DNA of 64,000 nt from Megalobrama amblycephala (Eukaryota; Chordata; Actinopteri; Cypriniformes; Xenocyprididae), in the NCBI RefSeq assembly GCF_018812025.1, contig NC_063049.1:21985409-22049408 (forward strand), written 5' to 3'. The position numbers were made by a program, and so were the translations under genes. Below the pieces are notes generated by a model. That model worked only from the letters and a program-made list of their open reading frames with translations. It ran no database searches and was not told the DNA's origin. Shown piece by piece: positions 1 through 13,740 of this stretch. Positions within the stretch are counted from its first letter, which is position 1. Each line of letters begins with the position of its first letter.

Positions 1-866
1 GTTATTGTTTATGGAGTTTCTATAATTTCCCACACCAGAGCACAAGACACCCTTGCTATGCTTCTTATGAGGTTTGTGTGTCTATACACAGGACATTTCC
101 ATATTCTGCCCCACAGCGTCTCACAGAATACATGCTGGAGAGTGAAAAGACAAGGCTGATGTCATTCACATAAATATTTTTGGAGCTCGTAATAGACACA
201 GAAAGGGAAGCAGCGGGTTTGCTTAATAAATAATGAAATATTAAGCGTGAAGGCCTGATTGCTGGCACGGAGGAGGACGACCTCGTCTCTTTAATCGATT
301 ACATACAGGCTGTGATGAATGAAACACAAGTAGAGGCCCTGCCTGCATGTCTACAGAAGGGGTACGGGGGTGGGGTGAAGAAAAGAAAAACAGAAACAAA
401 CTAAGAGGAAGGAGTGAGAGGGGCAAATGAAGAGACACAGAAACTAAAGGGAAAGTGAGAATTAGAGAGGCAGCAAAAAACGGAGGACTATAAAGGGTTT
501 CAGCTTGAAGACAAAGTTAAGAGTTTGGACTGTGGGAGTGAAAGACACGGCAGAGACAGTTTCAGATTTGGATTCAGAAAGAGGCATTCGCCCTGATCCT
601 ATTGCAGCTGTGTGTGTAAGGGGGAAAACCCCTCAGTACAGGGATTACTGACTTTAGTCATGGACATTCTGCAGACTTTGGGAAATTCTTCGCAGAATGT
701 ACCAAAAAAAAAAAAAAAAAAGTCAAAAGACAGACGATTGGGCCTGGGTAACACTTCCTGGATGAGGAAGGTTTTGGCTCAGTGCCTGTTGAGTCAGATT
801 TAGAGTAAAAGTAGCCCATTCGTTTCTCTGGCTTCATATTTTTCATTGATATAGCCTTTATTATTA
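1..866. other. Intergenic, no gene seen
   Basis: I see no coding signature here: the open frames are short, overlap on both strands and match no family I know. The stretch holds a purine-rich part (about 350-480) and an A-tract near 702-721. It ends where the terminal-inverted-repeat element begins. Confidence 0.5.
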
Positions 867-2327
867 GGGGCCAAGCACCGAAGGTGCTTAGGCACCTATT
901 GTATCTGTTGGCGTTCTTTTTATTTTCGATTCTTCTTCTTCTTCTTCTTCTTCCGCTCTTGAAGTCTATGGCAGCCCATAGAACCGCTTGCGGGAAAGTT
1001 GTGAAATTTGGCACACAGTTAGAGGACAGTCTGACCTTTGTCCATAGCAAATTTGGAGTCTCTAACTCAATCCCTCTAGCGCCACCAGCTGTCCAAATTT
1101 GCACTTATGTTTATGCGAATAACTTTTGAACCGTAAGGGTTAGAAACAAAATTCTTTTTTCCTCTGATTCATTTTCCGTCATAAAAATTTTTCCGCCATT
1201 TTGAATTTTCTGAAAAACCTACTTTTTCGAACTCCTCCTAGGCCGTTACTCTGATTTTCATGAAAATTGAACCAGATCATCTTCAGACCATGCCGACTAA
1301 AAGTTATGGAATTCAAGTTGATTCCTCAAACCGTTTTCATAAAACACGCAAACGAATTGTACGTAGTGCTTGCAAAAATAGACATGAGGCTGTATCTCTG
1401 CAACACTTTATCGTATTCAGACCAAACTTCGTACATGTCATCACAAGCATGACCTGAGGCATCATGCAGCTTTTCAGGCGCAGCGCCACCTACTGGTCTG
1501 GAAATATGAAAAATCGCTGTTTTTGCTTATAACTTCTGATGGGTTTGTCCAAAAATAAATTTGGACTCGTTATATTCGGGGCATCATGCCGAGTCGAATG
1601 ATATCCAATTTTCCCATATCGGACATTTTGACCGTCGGCCATTTTGAATTTTGTACTAAAATGCTGTATTTTATGAACGCATTAGCGTATCGTTACGAAA
1701 CTCGGTATGGGTCTTTGGCACCATGCCCTTACAATACTCAAAAAGTTTTGTCGCAGCGCCACCTTGTGGTCAAAAGTTATTAAAATGCTAATAACTTTTG
1801 ACTATATTAACCGATTGTAATGAAACTGGCCTCAGTAGATTCCTTGGGGCATGCTGAGAACATAGATATCAAACTTCCTGTCCGCCGTATTGTTTTTCTT
1901 TAAAAACTTACTCCTAGACCGTTGCTCTGATTTTCACAAAAATCGAAATGTATCATCTTCAGACCATGACAACAAAAAGTTATGGATTTCAAGTCGATAT
2001 GTCAAATAATTTTTATATAGTGGAGTAACGAATTTGAGGCATGATGCAAAACACACTCTTGAAGCTGTATCTCTGCAATGCTTTGACATATTGACACCAA
2101 ACTTTGCAAGTGTCATTGTCACCTCACTCTGAACATACCACAACAATTTGGACACAGCACCACCTATTGGTCGAAAGTGATGAACCAGTAAATCCCCATT
2201 TTTGATCATTTTTCAGCTCTTTTGCCTAAAATGATCTCAAAAGGTCTTTAATTGCTTACTGTTGGAGTTAGTCTGATGCTCCCAGCTGTGTTGGCTGGCT
2301 TCTTGTGCCGTTTTTGTGCTTGGCCCC
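867..2327. mobile_element. 1.46-kb element with 12-bp terminal inverted repeats, non-autonomous
   Basis: The left end GGGGCCAAGCAC (867-878) is the exact reverse complement of the right end GTGCTTGGCCCC (2316-2327). The left end also folds on itself: AAGCACC at 873-879 pairs with GGTGCTT at 883-889. A (TTC)n tract lies near 937-957. The inside contains two diverged copies of a block about 680 bp apart, beginning near 1233 and 1909, each with the phrases CTCTGATTTTCA and AAAGTTATGGA and ending in a CACC-T-TTGGTC-like phrase. No transposase frame is present. I could not find a clear target-site duplication, so the true ends may extend a little further. I recognise this as a dispersed fish repeat but cannot give its family name. 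Confidence 0.65.
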
Positions 2328-4229
2328 GTAATTGCTGCTTGCAGCTATATTTATCATTATTATTTATATGAGCTATTTATCAATACTTCATGTATGTCCA
2401 TCCCAGAAACCTCATAAATCACGTCATGTGTGCAATGTGAGAAATTATAGAGTGTTGTAGCAATAAACACTTAAAAGGAAAAATAATTTACTCTGAAATG
2501 ATTCTTTCTTCTGTGGAACACAAAAGGAAAAATACTGAAGTTTTGTGCTGGTCAGCTATTTCTGGATTACTTTTTTTCCTGAAATGCTTCAAAAATAAAT
2601 GCAAGACGCCATGATCATTAAGGTCTTCTAAAGTTGCACAATAGCTTTGCTTGAGGAATAAACTGGAATTTATGTTGTTATTCACTGATAATCTTATGTT
2701 AACCACTGGGAATGGATCACTGAGTTGAAGTCAATTCATGAAAGCATTAAGATCAGTTTTGTATAAATGTATAAACAAAAGACTTAAAAGACTGAACAAA
2801 CTGGACACAATTTCTTCTCTTATGAACATTCATAAACAGCTTACATTTTGGCTCTTTTTGAAGTTCAAAAACTCAATCTTCATTCATTATAACTGCATGG
2901 AAAAGAGTAACCAGAACAGTCTTTTGTGTTCCGCAGAAGGAAGAAAGAAAGAAAGTCATGGGTTTGGAATGACATGAGTGTGAGTAAATGATGACAGAAC
3001 TGTTTGGGGGTGAACAATTCCATTAAGGAAAATTCAGATCTTGTAGACTGACTGCATACTGGGTGAAGTCAATCTATAAAATAAAACTGCAGACATCACC
3101 ATATTTTGAATATTAGGAAACTTCTTTTTACATATTTTTTTCACATCCCTTTTCGACTATACACTACCCCTTTATCAACTACTGAAGCCTTAGCAACATG
3201 GATGTGTTGTATAACATACATTGACGTACACACTCACTCACTGCTGCCTGATGGGAAATCTTGGCCCAACATGTTTGTCTCACTTCCATTGGTATTTATA
3301 GATCAAACTTAACTTAGCTGTGGGTTCATTGCCTGGCTAAAGTCTAAGAAATCTCCTCAAATGTGGTTGAGCTATAACCATAGAGCTCTGCAGGCTCCCT
3401 AAGCATCTCACCGGTCCCATTAGACCAGCATGTCTCTCATATGACCAAGGACTGACAGTGAAGGGTCTGGCTGTAGCCATGGTTACAAGGATGATCATAG
3501 TTATGTGTTTTCCCTCTGATGTCATTGTGACCTGAGTCAAAGACTATTTCAGCTAGCCGGTGGTCAGAATTTATATGGTAATGTGTGTAGCGGGCGTTTT
3601 AAGTAATGGATAAAGTGAGAGTTAAGATGGATACAACAGTTTGGACAGAATCAATGGTCTATGAAAGTCTGGACAGTGTGGGTTATTATTGTGGAATGTG
3701 AACATGTGGAGGGTAGGAAAGAAACATCCCAAATAAGATCTATTTTAAATCATAACTGTTTCTCCAAGACAGCAATGAGATTAAATGGAGAGTAAAATTA
3801 GACTTTCTCAGAAAAATAATGTAGTAACAGTGACAAGGCCAAACAAGGTGAATAAATCTTTGTGAAACAGGATGGACCTGTATTATGTGCTATTATATGA
3901 TCAAAATTTGAATATTTTGAAATGTACCCCTTTCTGTAGCCTTTTTGAGACAGTGTTTACCCTAATATACTGTACAGCAATGTCTGTAATGCTAGAGGTA
4001 AGACTACAGTTCCCAGCATGGTAGTGCTATGGAAGCTACTTTGAAAGTTTCTTGTCAAGCTACAAGCTAATCATAATTTGAGGTACAGTTAAGCTTTTCT
4101 TTTGAAAAATTACTTTGCTATAAAAGCTTAAAAATCTTCCTATATGGCGGCAGGGCTTGAAGAAATCAATCTACTGCCACAAGAATACAGGAGTTGACGT
4201 CAGACGAAGGGAGATCCGTTATTAGATCT
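2328..4229. other. Intergenic, no gene seen
   Basis: No coding exon, RNA gene or well-bounded repeat could be supported. The open frames here are short and AT-rich with no recognisable motif. Confidence 0.4.
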
Positions 4230-6760
4230 ATGCCTAATGTGGGATCAAGGCCATTGAGGAACAGGAAAAGGATGAAGCTTGAACAGAAGGGAAGGTTGCA
4301 CACTTAGTCCAAGATTGCACATATTGGGTCACCTCTGCAGTCATGTTAGGCCACCAATATTTCTGCCAAGCCAGCTCCAGAGTGCGTGGTGTGGTGTGTA
4401 GCCACTCTAGGAGCTGGAGACATAGCTGTTCAGGCACAAAGGTACGTCATGAAGGGCAAGCCATTGGGCTGGGATGATGGGTGGCTGCCATTGCAATCTC
4501 TCGGTCTAGGTAACACTGAATGGGACTGATGAACACAGAGAATGGAAGTATGGTCTAAGGATTGTTAGGAGGTTCTGGAGTAAGCAGTCAGGACAGAGAG
4601 TCAGCTTTGTTGTTCTTTGATCTGGGTCTATAGGTGACAGTGAATTTGAAACAGGTAAAGAAGAGTGCCCAGTGTGCCTGCAGGGATTAAGGTGCTTGGC
4701 GGAGAAGAGATATTCCAGGTAGCGGTGGTCAGTGATCACCTGGAAAGGGTGCTTTGACCCTTCCAGCCAGTATCTCTACTACTCCAGGGCAATTTTCATG
4801 GCCAACAGCTCCAGGTTCTGCTGGATGGAATCAAGCTTTTTGGAAAAGAAAGTGCAGGGATGATGCTTTTGGAGATTACCATGGTGCTGAGATAACAACA
4901 ACACTGCCCCTATCACTGAAACGATAGAGACATCCACTTCAACGACAAATGGATCTGGGTGTTTGAGGATAGGGGGATGTTTTGAGCTGACAGAAATTGT
5001 GGATGGCTTCCAATGGCCAGCTGAGTTCCTTGGGCTTGCTCTTTGAAGACATAGATGAGAGGAGCATTCACCTTATTGAAGTCACAAATAAAATTATGAT
5101 AGAAGTTGGCAACCCAAGGAACCACTGTTGATTTTCCACAGTCTTTGGTTGTGGTTAAGATTGGATGGCCTCAACCTTCCCTGCATCCATCTCTACTCCC
5201 TGTCGGCTGATCAGGTGGCCGAGAAAGAGGATGAAGGTCTGGTGGAAGATGCACTTCTCTAACTTGAGATAGAGATGATGGTGTCTGAGGCACTGCAGAA
5301 CCTGTTTGACATGGTGTACATGTTCATTGAGGGAGGAGAAATTGTTGAGAATATTGTCTATGCACACTATGACAAAACAATGAAGGAAATCCCACAGCAC
5401 CTTGTTCACGTAAGCCAGGAAGATGGAAAAAGCATTGACCAGGCCATATGGCATCACCCAATATTCATAGTGCCACTTGTCCCCCTCTCAAATCCTGATC
5501 AGATCGTATGCTCTGCAAAGATCGAGCTTGGTGTAGATGGCCTACGGAGAAGTTCCAAGGTGGCAGGTACCAGAGGAAGTGGGTAATTGAACTTGATGGG
5601 GAGTACTCTGTAATATACAGTATACATGGGCAGAGACCACCCTCCTTTTTGGCAACAAAGAGGAAGCTTGAAGCTACCAGAGAAGAACGATACATGTAGA
5701 GCTGGCGATGTATTCAATGTATTCCTCCATCACTTTCTGCTCAGGGTGAGAGAGAGGATAGATTCGCCTAGAGGAAGTGGGAATCCCTGCGAGGAGATCA
5801 ATGGAACAATACCAAGGGCGATGAAGGGGCAACTGGGAAGCTCTTTGAGGACTGAACACATCAGGATGGAATGATATTCAGTAGGAATGTTGATGTCCTT
5901 GTCACTGGAGGGACTCTCAATGGTGATAGCTCAAAAAAACATGAAACCGCAGCGGTGGTGACAGTCTGTATGGCAGTCTTTCGTGGTGTTTCAGCTATGG
6001 CCACCCCAATATGAACAGGTCAGTCTGATGGGTGATGGTTCCCCACACAGCAACTTGCTATCCATCTTGCTATGGGCACCAGACAGGGACTCACAGGGAT
6101 CTTGAGGGTGGAGCAGAGGGCACGGGAGATTACGTTTTTTGCAGAACCAAAATCAGTTAAGTCGGAGGTATTAATTGTTGTATCAGGACTTGTGAGGAAC
6201 ACTAGATATGTAAAGGGCTTTTAAGGAACTGTGAGACCCTGATCACCATCCTTCTGCCATTTTGCGGGCGGTAGATGAGAGGAACTGAGCTGCATGGTCT
6301 CTTCCAGGGACTGAGAATGGATGGATTTCTCACCAGGGGAGGTGGTGGTGCCTGATGTCCACTCTAACAGAAATGAAGATATTCATCCACCTGGATGGCT
6401 AGTCGAATCACCTCCTCGACGCCCATGTTGTCATGTTTCCCAACCAGCTGAAGCTGGATCTCAGTCCAGAAGGAATGTGGTAAGAAGAGCAGGCGCGTTC
6501 CATTTTCTTTAGGCGGCCAGGATCTTAAATCGCAGGGAGTACTCTGCCGGAATGGTCCCCTTGTGCTTAATCCCTCTACGGTGATGCTGAACCTCCCAGA
6601 AGTGACTCATTAAGGCTCCAGATGAGTTAAGGAACAGTCTGTCCTGGTCTCACAGAGCCAATGCCTTCTGGAGAACCCTGTCGGTAAGATGGGAGGTGAT
6701 AAAGGCCACTTTTGCCTGCTCAGTGGGGAACAGGGAGGGTTGCATTTCAAAGGCAACTGA
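4230..6760 (-). pseudogene. Decayed Ty3/gypsy gag-pol remnant
   Basis: Read on the minus strand from right to left, recognisable pieces of a Ty3/gypsy polyprotein follow each other in the expected order but in several broken frames. A Gag capsid stretch lies at about 6500-6750, with a K-V-A-F core followed by a Y-S-L-R-F-K-I-L-A-A stretch. A degenerate protease region is at 6020-6202, where the usual D-S-G reads D-F-G. Reverse transcriptase pieces lie at 5465-5859 and 5155-5457, with the active-site region degraded. The RNase H end is at 4506-4739 (TDHRYLEYL) and the integrase zinc-binding region at 4234-4437 (YWWPNM followed by C-x-x-C-like remains). Many stops and frameshifts show that it is long dead. 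It is clearly older than the intact element at 17912-23174 and is not a copy of it. I could not define its LTRs with confidence; 6850-7110 may be part of one. Confidence 0.8.
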
Positions 6761-9700
6761 ATATGTTTCTGACAACTGAATATGTAGAACTCAAATGCAA
6801 GAGTTTTTTTAATGGAATATAACTGAAACTGAAACCAGATCAAGAGCATAGAAATAAAGAGGAACTGAATACAATAAACACACGTAGCTTTTCAATCTGG
6901 GGTGTCGGAAAAGAGGGTTAACAACAGCTATCAACACTCTGGTGTGTCACATAAACAAGACTTGTCAAGGAACTGACAAAACTGAGGGCTTTATATACAA
7001 AGAACAATAATGATAATGAATGGGGAACAGGTGTGTGCTTTTAAAAGTCCGGAAAGGTGCTTCTGGGTAATGTAGTGTGAGGACAGGCTGGGGAGAGAGT
7101 GACAGCACTACATACAGGACAGAGAACCAAGAGTGTCTTTGTTACCTCAGCTGGCTTGACTGTGAAGTAGCTTGTGCAATATAAACGTGCCAATAAATCA
7201 GCAATTATGTGGTTGTTCTACATCTCTAATCATTAGAAAAATTGTTTTTTCCTGGAAAATCTAAAAAGCTGAAACTAGGTAATTTCATTTCTGTCTCTAA
7301 GAAATGGATCACACAAAGATTAGATTTACCAAGTTCAATTACTCCAGTATGAGCTACCATTTTGAATCAGTCTGACAAATCATTCACTGAATGAACTCAC
7401 TGAATCCATCAGTAAATGCATCGACAATGCATCATTACTTCAGTATAGATTAGGTTGCACTTGTTGTGCCACCACCAAGCAAAATACTTCCCCCCCCCCT
7501 AAATTTTAGGGGAACATGTCAGACACAGAGCAACTTGTGAGAGTGTCTCTTCTGTAGAACACCATTAGAATGGGGGTTTCTGTGGGGTCAGCAGAGGGAT
7601 TTTTTTAGCCTCAGGCTGGTGATGTCAGTATGTGAATCACTGTCTGAGAGCTGAAGGTAATATAGAGCTGTCTGTAGGATAAAAGCCAACAGGTAACAGA
7701 CATGGAACAACTTAGTCTATATGTGCTTCTGTCTGTCCCAAACACATGCCCCCAGGTGAAAGGCCACAGCACACAGATTAGATCTTGCTGAAAGATGTCA
7801 TGCCTTGAAATACAACCTAACCTGTCTATGCATATGCAATCATCGGCATTTCCAGTAAAATACAGAAGCCTGTACAGAGGACTCTATAATAAGCTCAAAA
7901 AAACATAATGATGCTTATGAGTTTTTCCTAATAAATTTAAGGAAAAACTCATAAAAAAAATAACTAACAGAATGAATACTGGAAATAACTCATTAAATTC
8001 AGTGATTTCAAATCAAAAGCACACAACTACCTATTGCTTGAAATGTTATGACCAGCAGCCATGCTAATTATTTTCTATTTGCTTTTCTGTTTCTAACTCA
8101 GGATGCCAATTTGGATCCTTCTTCTTACAAAGATTTCAGATGCCCCAACACCCATGAAGAGATGATGCCAAACCCTGCCAGGACTTGATGATGATCCTAT
8201 CTCTGAATCAACATATACAACTGCCAAATTTTCTATATATTGTAATCATTATGATCACAACTTCCTAAAGTGAATACATGATAGGGGCTTTCCCACAGGA
8301 TAGTTCTAAGAACTAGCCACCAGGGTGGTTCCCTGACCCAGAGAACTAATAGTTAAATGGCAGGTGCCGGTGTTTCACGTGCATTAGGCCAATTAGCTTA
8401 CGTCATTGGTAGTTCCTATAGTGCTGGTTTAGATGTTAGCTAATTGTGTGATCGGTGTTAGAACTGTACATTTAGGACGTAAGGACATTACTTTGACACA
8501 GTCACCTCTGATAACAGATTACACTAAAATGTAACATAGAAACATGCATTTTCTATAAAGCTGCTTTGTGAATTGAATTGAACTGAATTACATGTGAGTC
8601 ACATCATAATAATACAGACATTTGTTTGCCTTTTGATAGCAGTAGTAATGTGTGGGGCGTTCCTGTAAAGGATGCACTAAAGTATTTTGCTGAGTTCAGT
8701 AATTATCTGACTGTACTGTGCAGATGCTTTAATGTGCACAAATAAATCATACCATAAAAAGGAAGATTCCTCCTCAATTATAGCCTTATATCCACCACAC
8801 TGGGTTCCTCTACGGTCGACCTCTCCAGCCTGCCAGCCCTGGGCGTTCACTCATAAGTGAATTCAGCTGTGTATATGTCTGTGATATCTTGGTGTTTCTT
8901 CAAATTGGGGTACTTTTATGTTCCCAGAGTTGGATTTTCATTGAAACTGTTACATTTTTTAATTAAAACTTTTTCATTGTTATAGGTGACATTTAAACTA
9001 TATTGAAAACTTTTATTTTTTTTGTAATTTTTATAATGTTTTTATAACTTTTGTTGTTTTGGTTATTTTGGTTACCTACAGTTTTGTCCCTATTATTGTT
9101 GTGTATATTGAATTTGTGTATTTCAGGATATATAACATATTAAAAGGATATGGCATGAAAAATTCTATGAAGTTACATTTTATTCACACAGATGTCCAAA
9201 ATGTAACTTACATCACCATAATCTCGTCATTCATTTATTTTAATGGAAATGATAGTGATGTAAATGAGATTTTGGACTTTTGAAATGAATATCCGTTTAC
9301 TATATACATTCACCATCCACTTTCAGATTTTGGTCCATTATTGACATGACGGCTTCAACCCTAGAGATGGTTGCATGTGAAAATTACACCAGCCTTTCTG
9401 GCACCAACAACCATGCCATGTTCAAAGTCACTTAAAGCTCCTTTCTTCTCCATTCTGATGCTAAGTTTGAACTTCAGAAGATTGTCTTGATGATCAGTGT
9501 GTTACAAATGGGATATATCGCCCTCTGAAGGGCACTTCGGAGTGAAAACAATCATGGCCGCCATAATGAAAGGTCGTTCCAAACCGAAGTGCTCAAAACT
9601 GGCCACTTCAAAGGGCCCTTCAAGAATAAAGGACTTCGAAGGGTACTAACTGATGGATTGTACCTCCTCTTTGATTGTCTCGTTAAGATGACGCAAAAGT

Positions 9701-9911
9701 GCATTTTAAAAAAAGAAGATTTTTTTTTACCCCTACACCCTTCATCCCTTCGAAGCTCTCACTCCGGAGGTTAAACCCTTTGGAGGTGATTAGAGCATAG
9801 GGATGAGCCTTTCCGAATAGAATGCAGGGCATGTCTACATGCATTGAGTTGGTGCCACGTAATTGGCTGATTAGATATTTGCATTGGTAAGCAATAGAGC
9901 AGATCTATTAA
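6761..9911. other. Intergenic, repeat scraps, no gene seen
   Basis: No host exon is recognisable. The stretch includes a C-run near 7491-7499 and a 15-bp perfect hairpin at 7915-7954. It also includes a segment near 9500-9790 rich in GAAGGG/CCCTTC phrases that resembles 28955-29330, probably two old copies of one dispersed repeat. The remainder is AT-rich with short chance frames. Confidence 0.4.
7915..7954. repeat. 15-bp perfect hairpin
   Basis: TTATGAGTTTTTCCT at 7915-7929 pairs perfectly with AGGAAAAACTCATAA at 7940-7954 around a 10-nt AT-rich loop. Nothing in the surroundings indicates a function. It may be a chance inverted repeat or a small foldback relic. Confidence 0.6.
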
Positions 9912-10864
9912 AGGTGCCCTACAATTAAAAATTGAATTTACCTTGGCATAGCTGAATAACAAGAGTTCAGTACATGGAAATGACATACAGTGAGTCTCAA
10001 ACTCCATTGTTTCCTCCTTCTTGTGTAAATCTCATTTGTTTAAAAGACCTCAGAAGAACAGGAGAATCTCAACAAAACACAGACTGTTACGTAACATTCG
10101 GGATCATTAATATGTACGCCCCCAATATTTGCATATGCCAGCCCATGTTCAAGGCATTACACAAGGGCAGCCAGTATTAACGTCTGGATGTGCACAGCTG
10201 AATCATCAGACTAGGTAAGCAAACAAGGACAATAGCAAAAAATGGCAGATAGAGCATAATAACTGACATGATCCATGATATCATGATATTTTTAGTGATA
10301 TTTGTAAATTGTCTTTCTAAATGTTTCGTTAGCATGTTGCTAATGTACTGTTAAATGTGGTTAAAGTTACCATCGTTTCTTACTGTATTTACAGAGACAA
10401 GACTGTCGTTATTTTCATTTTTAAACACTTGCAGTCTGTATAATGCATAAACACATCTTCATTCTTTATAAATCTCTCCAACAGTGTGTAATGTTAGCTT
10501 TAGCCACGGAGCACTATCAAACTCATTCAGAATCAAATGTAAACATCCAAATAAATACCATACTTACTCGATTAGACATGTTGCATGACGAACACTTTGT
10601 AAAGATCCATTTTGAGGGTTATATTAGCTGTTTGAACTTTGTTTATGCTGTTTAAGGCAGTCGTGAGCTCCAGGGGCGGGGAGCGTGAGCATTTAAAGGG
10701 GCAGCAGCCTGAATCGGCGCATATTTAATGATGCCCCAAAATAGGCAGTTAAAAAAATGAATAAAAAAAATCTATGGGGTATTTTGAGCTGAAACTTCAC
10801 AGACACATTCAGGGGACACCTTAGACTTATATTACATCTTTTAAAAACATTTTCTACGGCACCT
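9912..10864. mobile_element. TTAA-flanked non-autonomous DNA element, copy 1 (piggyBac-type target)
   Basis: The ends are AGGTGCCCTA (from 9912) and TACGGCACCT (to 10864), which are near-perfect inverted repeats. The tetranucleotide TTAA sits directly outside both ends (9908-9911 and 10865-10868), the target-site signature of piggyBac-type transposons. The internal sequence is shared along almost its whole length with 27909-28882. There is no transposase frame. The family assignment rests only on target site and end structure. Confidence 0.8.
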
Positions 10865-10868
10865 TTAA

Positions 10869-13711
10869 AGTGGCCGGTGAGTGTAACTGTAGTTCATTCA
10901 TATATTCATTATTAAATGGCAAATAGATATTCAATCCAAAAGTCCAAAATGTCATTTACATCTGTCACAACAGGTCAGACATTATGAAGAACAGGGGATC
11001 TATTTGCAGCAATAAGACTTTAATCATCACAAAAACAAGATAATTCATTTTCAAGGAACCATGAAATCTTTGTATTCACAAAGACAACACAGAACAAAGA
11101 GAAAAGGAGCTAGGATTTAAATACACAAGATAATGAGAAATGAACAAGAAACAGGTGGTTGAACATAATCAGTAACTAAGGGAACAAATGAAAACATACT
11201 TAGAAACCATGACAACCAAGGAAACAGGAACTAATCAGGAAAAGGGAAATCAGGAGAAATGGAACAAAATAAACTTCAAACTAAGAGTCTCTAAAGACAA
11301 AGAACCAAAATTGTGACCATCTCAGCATCATTTCCATAAACAAACAAAAAAACATTAAATAGCAAGTGGATATTCATAAAAAAAACCTTCTTAAATGTCA
11401 AAGTTAAATGTTTGTTTTTGTTTTCTGTCTGCCTATATTCATAGGTAATTAGATGTTTTTGAAAGTGCTCTTCTTTTTTTCCCATTACGTGGCAGTCTGA
11501 ATTTCTCTCTTTCTTTCTGCACACTTTTTCTTACTGCTGTCAGCATGATGTTATTGTTATATGGGAAGGTTTGGTATTTCAAGGTCAGAGAGTCAGTTTT
11601 GGTGAGAGCCAGTTTTCCATGGGAACATACACACAATCAATTGAGCATTAGTTTTGCAGGGTAACTGACACAGTCAGATTAACATAGCATAGACTGGGAA
11701 CTACATCAGGATTTATCAAACTTCTTTGAATCAAGGACTCCTTTTAATGACTCCAAACTGTTCATTAATCCCCTCAACTTAATAAAGCATTGTGAGTTAC
11801 ATAATAGAATCAGTCTCCACAGTATCTTGGCGAAGTTTTCATGTATATGTGAATATTTTGAAATAAACCTCTGACATGTCATATTAAAGAATTGTAAGAT
11901 TGTATCTTACCTTTTTGGTCTTTACAAAATGCTGTGATTTATCTCAGAGCTGATTGGTTTGGTTCCAGAAATAAAAAATAAAAAAATAAATAAAAAAAAA
12001 AATACACATAGAGTCAATTAATGAGAAAAAAAAAATACACTACTGTTTAAAAGTTTGGGGTCAGTAATATTTTTTTTATGTTTTTGAAAAAAAAATAGTT
12101 GTTTTTGAGAAATCAGGACAGAAGTGGTTGAAAGTGGACAAAAGAGACGGATTAAAATACCAGGTGGAAACGGGAATGCGTCTGCCTCGTCTGCTTGTGA
12201 TCCGATTGACAAAATCTTAATACCAGGTGGAAACAAGGCCAAAAATACAGTAAAAACTACTAGAAGATATTAAAAACAGTTACTGGAAAAATAAAGATTA
12301 TTGTTTTACTCTACAATACTTAATGTCACAGTTTTGCAATTAAATTTTGTTTACATTTCTCCTGACCATTTGCCTGTTTAAGACGGATCTCCCGGGGGTC
12401 CGCAGACACTTTACCATCACTACAGATACATTAAAACTCAAACCTGACACATATCTGGAGCACATCCCATGCTGGATGCAAACGGCAGTAAAGCTTTCTT
12501 TTCTGAATGTTTATCTCCATTCAGAGGGCCTCTCTCTCAAACAAATCTCTCTGCTCACCTCCCTGAGCGCTTGTGACATAACTGCACATTTCACCCTCCA
12601 AGCACATCTGGATTTCTGCTCTGCTCCAAAAAGACTGTTTCACCCCTCAAAGCAGCTTAAACCAAACTGTTTAAATCAGTGAATTGCATCAGAAATGAAA
12701 AACACTGGACGAGTCAATGCCAGCATGCTTACGTGCAAAATTTCAGATTCAGTACGGTCCAGTCTCACGGGAACAGAGCATAATGGGTTTCATTTGTGGG
12801 CTACGTCAACTGACCCAAATAAGTCTAAAGTTTCTTGAGGGGGTAGTGTGAGCTTGGCCAAAAGGGGTCAGTTTAGGTTGTGGAGTCTCTTGTGGTGAGA
12901 TAAAGCAGAGTAGAGCAAGGCTGTAGATAAGGACACAGCACAGGAGTCAACTGGATTGATTAAAGCTGGTTATCCTACCTCAGTCTGGTGACCTGACCCT
13001 TGTGTTGTTTAGGAAGGAAACAGCAAAGTAGATTGTAGATTTAACATGATTTATGTCCCCAGACAAAATACCTTCAACCAAATGTGTACGCAATGGCACT
13101 GGACTGAGCTGTTAGACTGCATTGCCATAATTTTCGTACCATTCAGATGTAAACCCATAAGACACGTGATCCATTTTATTGAATCTGCACTTGTAGTGCA
13201 CTTTAAATTTTAAAAGTATATTTTTTAAAAACCTGTACTAAAGTGTATGAAAGTGATATTAATGAAATAAAAGGCCATATTTAAAGAGAGTACACTTTCA
13301 TAAATGTTTCTAAACACTTTGTAATATTTGTAAGATATTTATTTTAAATCATTGTATTAATACTCTTTTGTCATTTAAAGTACACATATTGAGGCATGAC
13401 AAAATTCAATATTACAATTAAGATATTTGAAATGTACTAAATTGCAAAATCATTAGAAATGTGTAAACATATTTAATACACAACATAAAATTTAACAGAA
13501 ATGACATACAGTTTACTATAAATGCTTGTCAGTACGCCAACCATATTTCAAAGACAATGGAGTAATAATTTTAGTAATTATGAAATTACATATAAAGATG
13601 TACTTATGTCACCCCCCCCCCCCAAAAAAAAATTAAAATTAAAAAATTAAATAACACTAAAGTTCAGATAGTTCCATTTAATATGAATTCCGCACTTAAG
13701 TATATTATTAT
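10869..13711. other. Intergenic, no gene seen
   Basis: The stretch is AT-rich, with A-runs (11,975-12,035) and a fragment near 12,038 of the dispersed fish repeat that contains the phrase AAAAGTTTGGGGTCAG. A 111-residue open frame at 12347-12682 has no recognisable domain and no splice context. A C-run lies at about 13,612-13,622. Confidence 0.4.
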
Positions 13712-13740
13712 GGTAACACTTTACAATAAGGTTGTATTAG

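Noticed and set aside
658..1104. 148-residue minus-strand frame
   Set aside because: It contains poly-R and poly-F stretches that arise from simple repeats (TTC and A runs) and runs into a transposable element.
6850..7110. Possible LTR of the decayed gypsy element
   Set aside because: The position and a TATA-like motif are suggestive, but I could not find a matching second LTR on the other side, so I did not call it.
12347..12682. 111-residue open frame on the plus strand
   Set aside because: No recognisable domain, no splice or promoter context, and ordinary length for chance in this composition.
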